Source of the DNA: Sphingomonas adhaesiva
Lineage (GTDB): Bacteria > Pseudomonadota > Alphaproteobacteria > Sphingomonadales > Sphingomonadaceae
DNA length: 64,000 nucleotides
Assembly (NCBI RefSeq): GCF_002374855.1
Contig: NZ_NWVC01000005.1
Span: forward strand, 170,543 to 234,542
Reading direction: 5' to 3'
Shown here: piece after piece, positions 9,718 through 17,973 of the stretch
Numbering within the stretch: position 1 is the first letter of the stretch
Layout: each line of letters begins with the position of its first letter
Made by a program: the position numbers and the translations under genes
Notes under the pieces: model-generated
Seen by the model: the letters and a program-made list of their open reading frames with translations, nothing else
The model's database searches: none
What the model was told of the DNA's origin: nothing

Positions 9718-10029
9718 TTAGCCCTTGCGCGCCATCGTCTCGAGCGCCTTGCCGACGCTGTCGATCGAGCTGGACGAGCTGTTCGCCATGAAGCTCATCC
9801 GCATCGATTCGGCGGTCAGCTTCGTGATCTGCGACGGATTGTCGCCGCCCTGGCCGACGCTGTCCGACATCTGTTCGATCCGCGCGGCCTGGCCGTCGAG
9901 CGTCTGGCCCCAGGCGTCTGCCAGCGCCTCGAACCAGGTGCCCGGCGCATTGCCCTTGGCCATGCGGTTCCCCGTGAGCGGGGTGGCGGCGATCATGCCG
10001 AGGCCGCCGGTGATGCTGTTGTCCGTCAC
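9718..10029 (-). CDS. Small T3SS protein, candidate needle subunit (SctF)
   Basis: This encodes 103 aa between sctD and sctI. The C-terminal half is a single amphipathic helix ending SSSSSIDSVGKALETMARKG, and the protein has no signal peptide or Cys. Size, position and a helix ending in a short basic tail fit a needle/pilus monomer, but I see no decisive family motif. It could instead be a position analogue of HrpB1, though that protein is longer. The GTG at 10029 is preferred because AAGGAGAAGG sits just upstream. Confidence 0.5.
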   Translation of the reverse strand: MTDNSITGGLGMIAATPLTGNRMAKGNAPGTWFEALADAWGQTLDGQAARIEQMSDSVGQGGDNPSQITKLTAESMRMSFMANSSSSSIDSVGKALETMARKG

Positions 10030-10072
10030 TTGCCTTCTCCTTCGCTTGCCCCTGTTGCCCAAATCCCCGGGT

Positions 10073-11194
10073 TCAGAACGCCACGCGGGTCTGTCGCCCG
10101 CTTTTCTCGAACACGACCATGTTACCCTGAATCGCGACCAGCCGGTGCCCGCTGGGCATCACCGCGCCCGGAAAATAGCGCGCCCCGTCGACGGTCTGGA
10201 TGAACGCGGGGTCGCCGCCGACGACGGTCGACACCTTCTTCGTCGCATCCTGCACCGTCTTGAGCGGCACATCCTCGGTCGGCGGCAGATCGTCGCGCAG
10301 CGACAGGCGGGTCAGCGCGCGCACGTCGCCGCGCACCGCCTGCGCCAGTTTCTGTTCGTCCTCCGGCGCCATCGGGGTCACGCGCAGTTCGATCGCGGTG
10401 CGGCCGATCGGGCGCGCCACCGCCTGGATGCCGTTCATCCGCGCGACGTCGACCGCGGAGCGCGCCAGGTCGGCGCTGGTCAGCACCGCGACGCTGCCCG
10501 CGATGCCGGTGTCGCGCAGCGTGTCGACCGCGCGCGTGCGCTGCGCATCATTGGCGACCACCCCGGTGACGGTCACCGCGCCGGTCGTCGCATCCTCATG
10601 CGCGGACAGGCCCGGCAGCCCGGCCTTGGCCATCGCGCGCTCGACGCGTTCCGGCGGCGTGCCGCGCAGGTGCAGCGCATCGACCATCGGCACCGCCGCG
10701 CTGGCCAGCGCGACCATGCCGACCGCGCCCGCGACGATCGCCAGACGGGTGCGGGTGAACACCTGTGCCGCGCCCTCGCCCGCGCGGCCCGCGAACGCCC
10801 ATGCGTGGTCGCTGGCGCTGGGCGGGGCGGGCGGCGGGGCGGGGACGGTGGCGACCAGCCCGGTGGCATCCGCCCAGCGATCCGACCCGCGTTCGCCCCA
10901 GGCCATCGCGATCCCGCCGATCGACAGCGGGACGTAGGGCGGGACGATCGCGGTGCCGCCGACCGGGATGGTGGAGCCGAGCAGTTCGGCCTCGCCCTCC
11001 AGCACGGTCGCCTGCGCCGCGCCGTCGGGGGCGAGCGCGAGGTCGACCGCCATCCCCTTCGTCGCGGGATCGCGCACGACGACGTCGTGCCAGAACTGGT
11101 GCCCGATCGACACCGCCCCGCTGTCGGGCAGCTGCTTTTCCGTCCCGGCCAGCCGGCCGTTCAGGATGCGCAGCACGGGTTCGGCGACGGTCAC
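10073..11194 (-). CDS. sctD: T3SS inner-membrane ring protein SctD
   Basis: The 373-aa product has an N-terminal FHA-like cytoplasmic domain (residues 1-105, beginning EPVLRILNGRLAGTE), an Ala/Pro linker, one membrane helix (about 140-165), and a periplasmic region with BON-like ring-building modules (including GAVTVTGVVANDAQRTRAVDTL). This is the YscD/HrpD5/PrgH layout; SctD forms the outer part of the inner-membrane ring and contacts the secretin. The GTG start overlaps the sctC stop by GTGA, so assembly partners sctC and sctD are translationally coupled. Confidence 0.9.
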   Translation of the reverse strand: MTVAEPVLRILNGRLAGTEKQLPDSGAVSIGHQFWHDVVVRDPATKGMAVDLALAPDGAAQATVLEGEAELLGSTIPVGGTAIVPPYVPLSIGGIAMAWGERGSDRWADATGLVATVPAPPPAPPSASDHAWAFAGRAGEGAAQVFTRTRLAIVAGAVGMVALASAAVPMVDALHLRGTPPERVERAMAKAGLPGLSAHEDATTGAVTVTGVVANDAQRTRAVDTLRDTGIAGSVAVLTSADLARSAVDVARMNGIQAVARPIGRTAIELRVTPMAPEDEQKLAQAVRGDVRALTRLSLRDDLPPTEDVPLKTVQDATKKVSTVVGGDPAFIQTVDGARYFPGAVMPSGHRLVAIQGNMVVFEKSGRQTRVAF

Positions 11195-13185
11195 CGCATG
11201 ATACTCCCGTCGGTGCTGAAGCCGGGCTTGGGGTTGATCGGCGGATTGACCGGCGCGGGTGCGACGCGCGTCGTCGTCGCCACCGTGGTCGGCCCGACGC
11301 GCGAGCCGAGCGACACCAGCCGCGGGGTCAGCAGGAACAGCCGTTCGGTGCGCGAACGGCTGCGCTGCTGCACCTTGAACAGGTTGCCGAGCAGCGGAAT
11401 GTCGCCGAGCAGCGGGATCTTGTACGAACTGTCGGCGTCGGCATCGACGGTCATCCCGCCGAGCAGCAGGCTTTCGCCGTCGAGCACCATCGCCTGCGTC
11501 GACACGCTGGCGCGTTCGACGATCGGGATGTTCTCGACCAGCGAATCGCGGCTGATCGACCCGTCCTCGATATTGACGAGCATGCGGATGCGCGTCTGGT
11601 CCTGATCGCGGAAGACGTGCGGATTGACGCGCAGCACGGTGCCGGCGGTGACGTTGAACAGGTCGACCTCCTCACGCCCCGCGACGCGGACGTAAAAGGT
11701 GCGCGTGCGGTCGAAGATCGCCTCCACGTTCGACAGCGTCAGCACCTGCGGCCGGCTGACGACGCGCGCGACGCCCTTGGTCTCCAGCGCCTGGATGCGG
11801 CCCAGGAATTCGCGCTGGCTGCCGATGATCGTGGAGATCGTGCCGCCCTGGCCCTGCGGCGTGATCGCGGTCGTATTGTCGCGGCGCGACAGCGCGGGGT
11901 TGCGGTTGAGCAAGGTGTCGTTCGACGTGCCGTCGCCGAACAGGAAGCCGAACCCGCCGCTGCCCAGCCGCCAGTTGACGCCCAGCCGGCGCAGCTTGTC
12001 GGTGTTGATGTCGATGATCGTCGCCTCGACCTCCACCACCTGCGGTTCGACGTCGAGCGCGCGGATCAGCGAATCATAGGCGGCCATGCGTTCGGGCACG
12101 TCGCGCACGATCACCGCGTTCAGATACGGGTTCGGTTCGATCCGCACGATGTCCTGCGTCAGCGGGGCGACCATGTCGCCGCCCAGCCCCCCGCCGGTGC
12201 TGCCGAACCCGCCATAGCCCAGCACGTCGCCATTGTCGGTGGGGTAGAGGCCGGGGACGGGCAGGCCGTTGGCGGGCGTCTGCGCCGCATTGGGCATCAC
12301 CCCGCCCAGCCCCAGCCCCTTCAGCCGCGGCTGGCTTTGCCGCACCAGCCGCGCGCCCAGCGTCGGCGCGCCGCCCGACAGCGCGCTGCCGCCGGGGCGC
12401 TGGTTGAGCACCAGGTTCTGGAGGATCGTCGCCAGTCCGGGCAGCCGCAGCTCGCGCCCGCCGGCGGTGCTGACGGTATCCTCGGCACGCGCATATTTGA
12501 GGTAGAAGACGCGGAACTCGAGCGGCTGGACCGGCGGCGGCGCACCGAACGCCGGGCCGGCCAGCGGGCTGCCGAGCGGCAGGTTGCCGCGCGCGGCGGT
12601 GGCGGTGCCGCCCTGCGCCATCTGCTGCACCTGCTGCACGAAGCGCGGCGTGCCGCTGACGACCAGCGTGCCGTCGGCCGATGCGCGTGCATAGTTGCGC
12701 CGGTCGGCCAGCCGCTGCGCCGCGACCTGCCGCACGACGCGCGCGGCCACCGCCGGGCCGACGTTGAGCGTCTGGACGCTGACGTCGTTGGCGCCATAGA
12801 CGTACAGCGCCGCGCCGTCGTCATAGCTGACGAGGTTGAACGCGCGCGCCACGTCCGAGAAGATCTTGTTCACCGATCCGCGGAACACGCCGTTGACCGT
12901 GCCGGTCAGGCTGGGGCTGGGCACCACCGGGCGGCCGACGCGGCCGAACAGGTCGCGCAGGAACGCGCCGATCGGCTGGTCGCGCGGCGACAGCGTCAGC
13001 TCCCCCGGTGCCGCGGCGGTCGCGGGGGTCGGCGCGGGCGCCCCGGCCGGTGCCTGGGCGGCGGCCGGCGCCACCGACGCCAGCGACGCGACCAGCGCGA
13101 TGCCGGCGCGATGGTGGAAGGTGCGCTTGCCCAGCGTCAGCATCGACAGGCGGTGTGGCGTCATGCAGTTGTTCCCCGACATCAT
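11191..13185 (-). CDS. sctC: T3SS outer-membrane secretin SctC
   Basis: The 664-aa product is a YscC/HrcC-type secretin forming the outer-membrane ring. A signal peptide ending near APAAAQA precedes an N0 domain (about 60-130), N1/N3-like modules with NAVIVRDVPERMAAYDSLIRALD, and a C-terminal secretin domain with the conserved VPLLGDIPLLGNLF-type motif near residues 615-630. Tandem ATG codons lie at 13185/13182; internal ATGs at residues 8 and 15 are also possible, the latter leaving a signal peptide of more usual length. ATGA overlap with sctV, GTGA overlap with sctD. No pilotin gene is obvious nearby. Confidence 0.95.
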   Translation of the reverse strand: MMSGNNCMTPHRLSMLTLGKRTFHHRAGIALVASLASVAPAAAQAPAGAPAPTPATAAAPGELTLSPRDQPIGAFLRDLFGRVGRPVVPSPSLTGTVNGVFRGSVNKIFSDVARAFNLVSYDDGAALYVYGANDVSVQTLNVGPAVAARVVRQVAAQRLADRRNYARASADGTLVVSGTPRFVQQVQQMAQGGTATAARGNLPLGSPLAGPAFGAPPPVQPLEFRVFYLKYARAEDTVSTAGGRELRLPGLATILQNLVLNQRPGGSALSGGAPTLGARLVRQSQPRLKGLGLGGVMPNAAQTPANGLPVPGLYPTDNGDVLGYGGFGSTGGGLGGDMVAPLTQDIVRIEPNPYLNAVIVRDVPERMAAYDSLIRALDVEPQVVEVEATIIDINTDKLRRLGVNWRLGSGGFGFLFGDGTSNDTLLNRNPALSRRDNTTAITPQGQGGTISTIIGSQREFLGRIQALETKGVARVVSRPQVLTLSNVEAIFDRTRTFYVRVAGREEVDLFNVTAGTVLRVNPHVFRDQDQTRIRMLVNIEDGSISRDSLVENIPIVERASVSTQAMVLDGESLLLGGMTVDADADSSYKIPLLGDIPLLGNLFKVQQRSRSRTERLFLLTPRLVSLGSRVGPTTVATTTRVAPAPVNPPINPKPGFSTDGSIMR

Positions 13186-15203
13186 TCGGCCGCCATGGCC
13201 GGTTCAGTTGTTGTTGTTGTCGCACCGTCGCGATGCGCCAGCCCGGCGGCGGGCATGCCGATCTGCCCGACCATTTCCAGCCGCGTCAGCGACGACAGTT
13301 CGTTGAAGGCCAGCACCGGCAGGTCGAACAGGTCCGGCTCGATCAGCTTGCGCACCGCGCGGCGCGCCTCGAACGAGGTGACCAGCGCGTTGGCGCGCGT
13401 TTCCTGCGCGGTGGCGGCGATCGTCGCCACCAGATCGCGCGCGACGTCGGGCGGCACGGCCAGGCGCTCGGCCCCGTCGACCAGGCGCGTCGCCTCGCGC
13501 ACCATGGTTTCCAGTTCGGGCGTCACCACCAGCGCGCGCACCTCGCCATCCGGGGCGGCGGCGTCGATCAGATACCGCTTGAGCGCGACACGCGTCATGT
13601 CGGCCAGTCGCGGCACGTCGCGTTCGCCCTGCGCCGCGTCGGTCAGCCCCTCCAGCACGTCGCGCATGTTGCGTAGCGGGACTTCCTCCTCGACCAGCCG
13701 GCGCAGCACCTCGGCGATGCGCGCGGCGGGCAGCGCGCGGACGGCTTCCTTGACCACTTCGGGATAATCGTCGCCGATGCGGTTGAGCAGCGTGACGGCT
13801 TCCTGCACGCCCAGGAAACGCGACAGATGGCGGCGCAGCACGCCCTCCACCGCGGCGACCAGCGCGGCGGTGTCCGCGCCCGCGCCCTCGCGCAGGCCAT
13901 GGCCGACGGGCAGTTCGTAGGCGAGCAACTGCCAGGCGGCGCGCGCATCGGGCGCCATGAAGTGGATCGCCAGCCGTGGCAGCGGCACGCCCGAGCGATA
14001 CTGCAGCCGCTCCAGCATCGCCGCCATCTCCGCCGCCAGCGCATCGCCATCCTCGCGCGAGGGGCGCGGGCCGGACAGTTCCAGCAGCAGCGGGACGACC
14101 GGCTTGGGCAGCGCGGGCTCGGCGACCAGCGTCGCGGGCGGCGGCGTTTCGCGGCCACGCGCGGCGATGCGGGCGAGCGGGCCGGCATGTTTCAGGATGA
14201 TCGGGCGCAGCCGCGGGTGCAGGAATGCGCCGGTGCCGATCGCGCCCGCGCCCAGCCCCAGGAACACCGCCACCGGGAAGCCGGGGACCGCCGCCATCAG
14301 CACCGCGATCGCGCCGACGCCCAGCAGCGCGCGGGGGTGCCCCGACAGCTGGCGCTGGATCGTCTGGCCGAGGTTGCTGGTATCTTCCTCATCGGTGGTG
14401 CGCGTGACCATCAGGCCCGCGGCCATCGCGCCGAGCAGCGCGGGGATCTGCGCGACCAGCCCTTCGCCGATCGTTAGGATCGAATATTTGTGGGTCGCGG
14501 CGCCCAGGTCCATGCCCTGCTGCATCACGCCGATGGCGAGGCCGCCGATCAGGTTGACGACGACGATCACGATCGAGGCGATCGCATCGCCCTTCACGAA
14601 CTTCATCGCGCCGTCGAGGCTGCCGTGCAGCTTCGATTCCATCTCCAGCACGCGGCGGCGGCGGCGCGCCTCGTCCTTGTCGATCAGGCCCGATCGCAGG
14701 TCGCTGTCGATCGACAGCTGCTTGCCGGGCATCGAATCGAGGCTGAAGCGCGCCGCGACCTCGGCCACGCGCTCCGCGCCCTTGGCGATGACGATGAACT
14801 GCACGACGGTGATGATGAGGAACACCACCAGCCCGACGACGATGTTGCCGCCAGCCACCATCGTGCCGAACGTCTGGATGATATGCCCGCCATGCCCGTC
14901 CAGCAGGATCATGCGCGTCGTCGCGACCGACAGCGACAGCCGGAACAGCGTCGACACCAGGAGGATCGAGGGGAAGGACGAGAAGTCGAGCGGCCCGCGC
15001 ACGTACAGCGTCGTCAGCAGCAGCATCACGCCGAAGGTGATGTTGATGCCGACCAGCATGTCGACGACCAGCGTCGGCAGCGGCAGGAACAGCGAGCCGA
15101 TGATGACGACGACGAAGCCGATCAGCGCGACGTCGGCATAGCGCGACGCCAGCCCGACGCGCGGCGCGGTGTCGCTGGAGGCGAGGTAATGCTGGACGCT
15201 CAT
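13182..15203 (-). CDS. sctV: T3SS export gate protein SctV
   Basis: The 673-aa product is a FHIPEP-family protein. The N-terminal half has about eight membrane segments with the signature region (RLSLSVATTRMIL followed by VIVFLIITVVQF-like helices and KGAERVAEVAARFSLDSMPGKQ) and the C-terminal half (about 350-670) is the cytoplasmic nonameric ring that receives substrates and chaperones. Full length for the family. Its stop overlaps sctC (ATGA), and its start overlaps the transglycosylase gene (ATGA). It belongs to the non-flagellar branch by context rather than by any single motif. Confidence 0.96.
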   Translation of the reverse strand: MSVQHYLASSDTAPRVGLASRYADVALIGFVVVIIGSLFLPLPTLVVDMLVGINITFGVMLLLTTLYVRGPLDFSSFPSILLVSTLFRLSLSVATTRMILLDGHGGHIIQTFGTMVAGGNIVVGLVVFLIITVVQFIVIAKGAERVAEVAARFSLDSMPGKQLSIDSDLRSGLIDKDEARRRRRVLEMESKLHGSLDGAMKFVKGDAIASIVIVVVNLIGGLAIGVMQQGMDLGAATHKYSILTIGEGLVAQIPALLGAMAAGLMVTRTTDEEDTSNLGQTIQRQLSGHPRALLGVGAIAVLMAAVPGFPVAVFLGLGAGAIGTGAFLHPRLRPIILKHAGPLARIAARGRETPPPATLVAEPALPKPVVPLLLELSGPRPSREDGDALAAEMAAMLERLQYRSGVPLPRLAIHFMAPDARAAWQLLAYELPVGHGLREGAGADTAALVAAVEGVLRRHLSRFLGVQEAVTLLNRIGDDYPEVVKEAVRALPAARIAEVLRRLVEEEVPLRNMRDVLEGLTDAAQGERDVPRLADMTRVALKRYLIDAAAPDGEVRALVVTPELETMVREATRLVDGAERLAVPPDVARDLVATIAATAQETRANALVTSFEARRAVRKLIEPDLFDLPVLAFNELSSLTRLEMVGQIGMPAAGLAHRDGATTTTTEPAMAAE

Positions 15204-15976
15204 TGCGCGGCCCCCCGCGCGGTGGCGTAGCGGCCGAGCACGTCGCGGACATAGCCCTGCGTTTCGCGATAGCGCGGCACGCCGCGATATTTCCGCACGG
15301 CGCCCGGCCCGGCATTATAGGCCGCGACGACCAGCGGCACGTTGTTGCCGAAGCGGCGCTGGAGCTGCTTGAGATAGGCAGCGCCCGTCGCCAGCGCGAG
15401 CGGGCGGTTGCCGAGCAGCGCGCGCGGATCGCGCACCCCCAGGCTGCGCGCGGTGGCGGGCATCACCTGCATCACGCCCAGCGCGCCCTTGGGCGACACC
15501 GCGCGCGGATCGCCCGCGCTTTCGGTCGCGACCATGGCGGCCAGGAGATTCGGGTCGATGCGATAGTGCCGGCCGATCGCGATCACCAGCCCGTCGGGGG
15601 CCGCGGTGCCGCCGCGGCGGCGCACCTGGCGGACCGCGGCGGCGAGCCGGCGGTCGAACCCGGGCATCCGCACCGATACCGGCGTCTGTTCGGCGACGGC
15701 GACCGGCGCGATCGTGGCGGCAAGCGGCGCGGCGGCGCTCGCAGGGGAACTGGGCGTAGCGGCAGGTGCAGGGGCGGCGCACCAGCGGCTCGCCTCGCTG
15801 AAGCGCGCGGCGACGGCGGCGCCGCAATCGATGCGCGCGGCGGCGGTGCGCGCCGCGGCGACGCCGGGCAGCATGCCCGCGACCATGGCGAAACCGATCA
15901 ATGCCGTACGGCACGGGAATCGGGAAGCGGCGCGCGCCGGGGCGTCGCGGACCTCCACATATCCTTCAGTGCACAT
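15200..15976 (-). CDS. T3SS-associated lytic transglycosylase (SLT domain)
   Basis: The 258-aa product has an N-terminal hydrophobic export segment (about 24-45) and a C-terminal SLT domain (about 120-250). It shows the catalytic Glu in MVATESAGDP, the GALGVMQVMPATA motif and the AAYNAGPGAV motif of family 1 lytic transglycosylases. Like HpaH or IagB it would cut peptidoglycan locally so the injectisome can cross the wall. It is the first gene of the minus-strand T3SS run, with AGGAGGAG 7 bases before the ATG at 15976, so it is probably the promoter-proximal gene. Confidence 0.9.
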   Translation of the reverse strand: MCTEGYVEVRDAPARAASRFPCRTALIGFAMVAGMLPGVAAARTAAARIDCGAAVAARFSEASRWCAAPAPAATPSSPASAAAPLAATIAPVAVAEQTPVSVRMPGFDRRLAAAVRQVRRRGGTAAPDGLVIAIGRHYRIDPNLLAAMVATESAGDPRAVSPKGALGVMQVMPATARSLGVRDPRALLGNRPLALATGAAYLKQLQRRFGNNVPLVVAAYNAGPGAVRKYRGVPRYRETQGYVRDVLGRYATARGAAQ

Positions 15977-16472
15977 CCCACTCCTCCTCTACGACGCGTC
16001 GCGCAATGCGACGGATCGTGCGGCAAGCGGGGTCCTGCGGTACCGGACGACGGGCGTCCGACACCATTAACATGCCCCAGTCCGCCAAATGATAGAAGCG
16101 TGAATTCGTTCAGTCCGTCGTGACATTTTCACGTTTCGTCCTGATTGAGGCGAAATGGTGACGTGCCGCGGTTTTGCAGTCGGATCGGTGCAAACCCGCC
16201 GGAATCTGCGGAAAATATGATTTATCGCCGCGTCTAATGGGCTGGTTTCGTGTCATTTTGTTGACAAGTACCGAATCGGTGTCGCGATTGACTCGAAATG
16301 TTTCCGTGTCGATATGGGAGTGGTCAGACACGCAAACGGGTCCTGCGGTCCGGCACATGATGCGCCCTGGTCATCAGCGCGCGGACGGTAATGGCGGGTG
16401 GTTCCGGCGCTTCGATGGCGTGCGGGCGGGGTCGAGGATTCCGCCGGCGCGCCGCGTGGACGGGAGAGCCAG
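15977..16472. promoter_or_regulatory. Divergent promoter region of the two T3SS operons (496 bases without a gene)
   Basis: This gap between the transglycosylase (minus) and sctU (plus) is visibly more AT-rich than its surroundings, especially 16080-16330, as expected for a shared divergent control region. I see an inverted pair TTTCG (16134-16138) / CGAAA (16151-16155) and the element listed separately at 16261. I found no PIP-box (TTCGC-N15-TTCGC) and no copy of the CTAGTCG-N3-CGATTA element. Short open frames here look like chance. Confidence 0.65.
16261..16280 (+). promoter_or_regulatory. Candidate -35 (TTGACA) with overlapping 11-base palindrome ACCGAATCGGT
   Basis: TTGACA lies at 16261-16266 and is followed by the perfect odd-length palindrome ACCGA-A-TCGGT at 16270-16280, in the spacer of any promoter using that -35. 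A -10 match 17 bases on is weak (GCGATT). The layout suggests a regulated promoter reading toward sctU, about 200 bases upstream of its start, but there is no direct evidence. Confidence 0.35.
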
Positions 16473-17624
16473 GTGGCCGGAAAGAACGACGGCGGCGACA
16501 AGACGGAGAAGCCGACATCCAAGCGGCTGGCCGATGCGCGCAAGAAGGGCGATGTCGCCAAGTCGCGCGACGTCACCGCCACCGCCACGCTGTTCGTCTG
16601 GCTGATCGTGTTCATCTTCGGCGCCGGATTCGCGGGCACGCGGATCGCCACCCTGTTCGACCAGAGTTTCCAGATGATCGCGCGCGGCGACCAGCCGTTC
16701 GCGGTGGCCGCCGCCTCGCTGGGCGCCAGTGCCCTGTGGGCGCTCATGGCGATCTGCGCCGTCGCGCTGATCCCGGCCGCAATCGTCGGCGTGCTGACCG
16801 AATTCCTGCAGGCCGGCGGCGTCTTCACCGCGCAGAAGCTGACGCCGAGCCTGGACAAGCTGAACCCCGTCGAGGGGATGAAGCGCATGTTCAGCATGGA
16901 TAACGTCATCGAGCTGGTGAAGACGATGGCCAAGGCGGCGCTGATCGTGATGGTCATCTGGCTGGTCCTGCGCGGATCGCTGGGCGAGATCGTCGAGCGG
17001 ACCGGGCCGCTGCTGCAACCGGCCGCGCAGACCGACGGGCGCGCCGCCGCGGCATCGGTGCTGGGCTTCACCGGATCGCTGGTGCGCCAGGCGCTGCTGT
17101 GGACGTTCGCGGTGTTCGTGATGGTCGCGGTGCTGGACCTGGCGTGGCAGAAGCACAGCTTCCTGAAGAAGATGCGGATGAGCCTGCGCGATATCCGGCA
17201 GGAGCATAAGGAAAACGAGGGCGACCCGATGATCAAGGGCAATCGCCGCCAGCTGCACGAGGAATGGGCCAACCAGAATGCCGTCGGCGCGGCGCGCGGC
17301 GCCAACGTGCTGGTGGTCAACCCGACGCATATCGCGATCGCGATCGATTACGATGCCGAGAGCGCGCCGGTGCCGGTCGTCGCCGCCAAGGGCGAAGGCC
17401 CGCTGGCGCAGGCGATGCGCGAGGCGGCGGAGGAAGCGGGCGTGCCGATCGTCCGCCACGTCGCGGTCGCGCGCAAGCTGTACGAGGATGCCGCGGTCGA
17501 GGACATCGTGCCGCGCGACATGTTCGAGGCGATCGCGCAGATCATCCTGTGGGCCAAGAAGGTCCGCGCGGGCGAGGCGCCGCAGCACCACGACCTGGGC
17601 GAACATCGGTGGGAGACGAACTGA
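16473..17624 (+). CDS. sctU: T3SS autoprotease and substrate switch SctU
   Basis: The 383-aa product is of the FlhB/YscU family: a charged N-terminus (KTEKPTSKRLADARKKGDVAKSRD), four membrane segments (about 38-55, 85-110, 150-170, 205-225) and a cytoplasmic domain with the autocleavage motif NPTH at residues 283-286. After self-cleavage the protein switches export from rod/needle to later substrates, probably with the SctP-like protein of the other operon. I chose the GTG at 16473, with GGGAG 6 bases upstream; this start gives the family's usual N-terminus. First gene of the plus-strand run. Confidence 0.96.
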   Translation: MAGKNDGGDKTEKPTSKRLADARKKGDVAKSRDVTATATLFVWLIVFIFGAGFAGTRIATLFDQSFQMIARGDQPFAVAAASLGASALWALMAICAVALIPAAIVGVLTEFLQAGGVFTAQKLTPSLDKLNPVEGMKRMFSMDNVIELVKTMAKAALIVMVIWLVLRGSLGEIVERTGPLLQPAAQTDGRAAAASVLGFTGSLVRQALLWTFAVFVMVAVLDLAWQKHSFLKKMRMSLRDIRQEHKENEGDPMIKGNRRQLHEEWANQNAVGAARGANVLVVNPTHIAIAIDYDAESAPVPVVAAKGEGPLAQAMREAAEEAGVPIVRHVAVARKLYEDAAVEDIVPRDMFEAIAQIILWAKKVRAGEAPQHHDLGEHRWETN

Positions 17625-17625
17625 G

Positions 17626-17973
17626 ATGGATTCGGCGATCGGCACCGCGGTGACGGGCCTGTTCGGCATGGTGATCGCGCTCGCGATCGTGCTGGGCCTC
17701 GCCTACGTATGCCTGCGTTTCCTGCGCCAGTGGCAGGACCGCGGGCTGGGCCGGCGCGACGGCGAGCCGGACCGCCAGCTGCGGTTCGTCCGCGCGCTGG
17801 CGGTGGGGCAGCGCGAACGGTTGATGCTGGTGGAGGCGGAGGGGGAGTTGATGCTGATCGGCGTGTCCCCCGGATCGGTGACGCTGCTGCGCAACTGGGG
17901 GGACGGCACACCGCCGGTGCCCGCCGCGCCCGCATTCCATTTGCCGCCCGACGGGCGTGAGGCGGGCGCATGA
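17626..17973 (+). CDS. FliO-like membrane protein inside a T3SS operon
   Basis: The 115-aa product has one N-terminal membrane helix (about residues 8-30), a basic loop and a small cytoplasmic domain with LRFVRALAVGQRERLMLVEA then LMLIGVSPGSVTLL, which is the FliO signature (ALGPRERLxLVE...LLLGVTPGxVxLL). FliO is a flagellar chaperone for assembly of the FliP (SctR) ring and is usually absent from injectisomes. Here it sits between sctU and sctQ, 1 base after the sctU stop and overlapping sctQ (ATGA), so it is an integral operon member. It probably helps assemble SctR, encoded two genes downstream. Confidence 0.8.
   Translation: MDSAIGTAVTGLFGMVIALAIVLGLAYVCLRFLRQWQDRGLGRRDGEPDRQLRFVRALAVGQRERLMLVEAEGELMLIGVSPGSVTLLRNWGDGTPPVPAAPAFHLPPDGREAGA

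Noticed and set aside
16110..16358. 82-aa minus-strand open frame in the divergent promoter region
   Set aside because: No Shine-Dalgarno, atypical composition and no recognisable family; it spans the likely promoter.
15977..16472. PIP-box (TTCGC-N15-TTCGC) control of the T3SS operons
   Set aside because: Only TTCGT-like pieces with wrong spacing were found, so HrpX-type control is not supported.
17626..17973. The FliO-like gene as evidence that the locus is flagellar
   Set aside because: A secretin, SctD, single-pass SctJ lipoprotein and HrpB2-type rod are present, and no flagellar rod, hook, filament or motor gene is seen.
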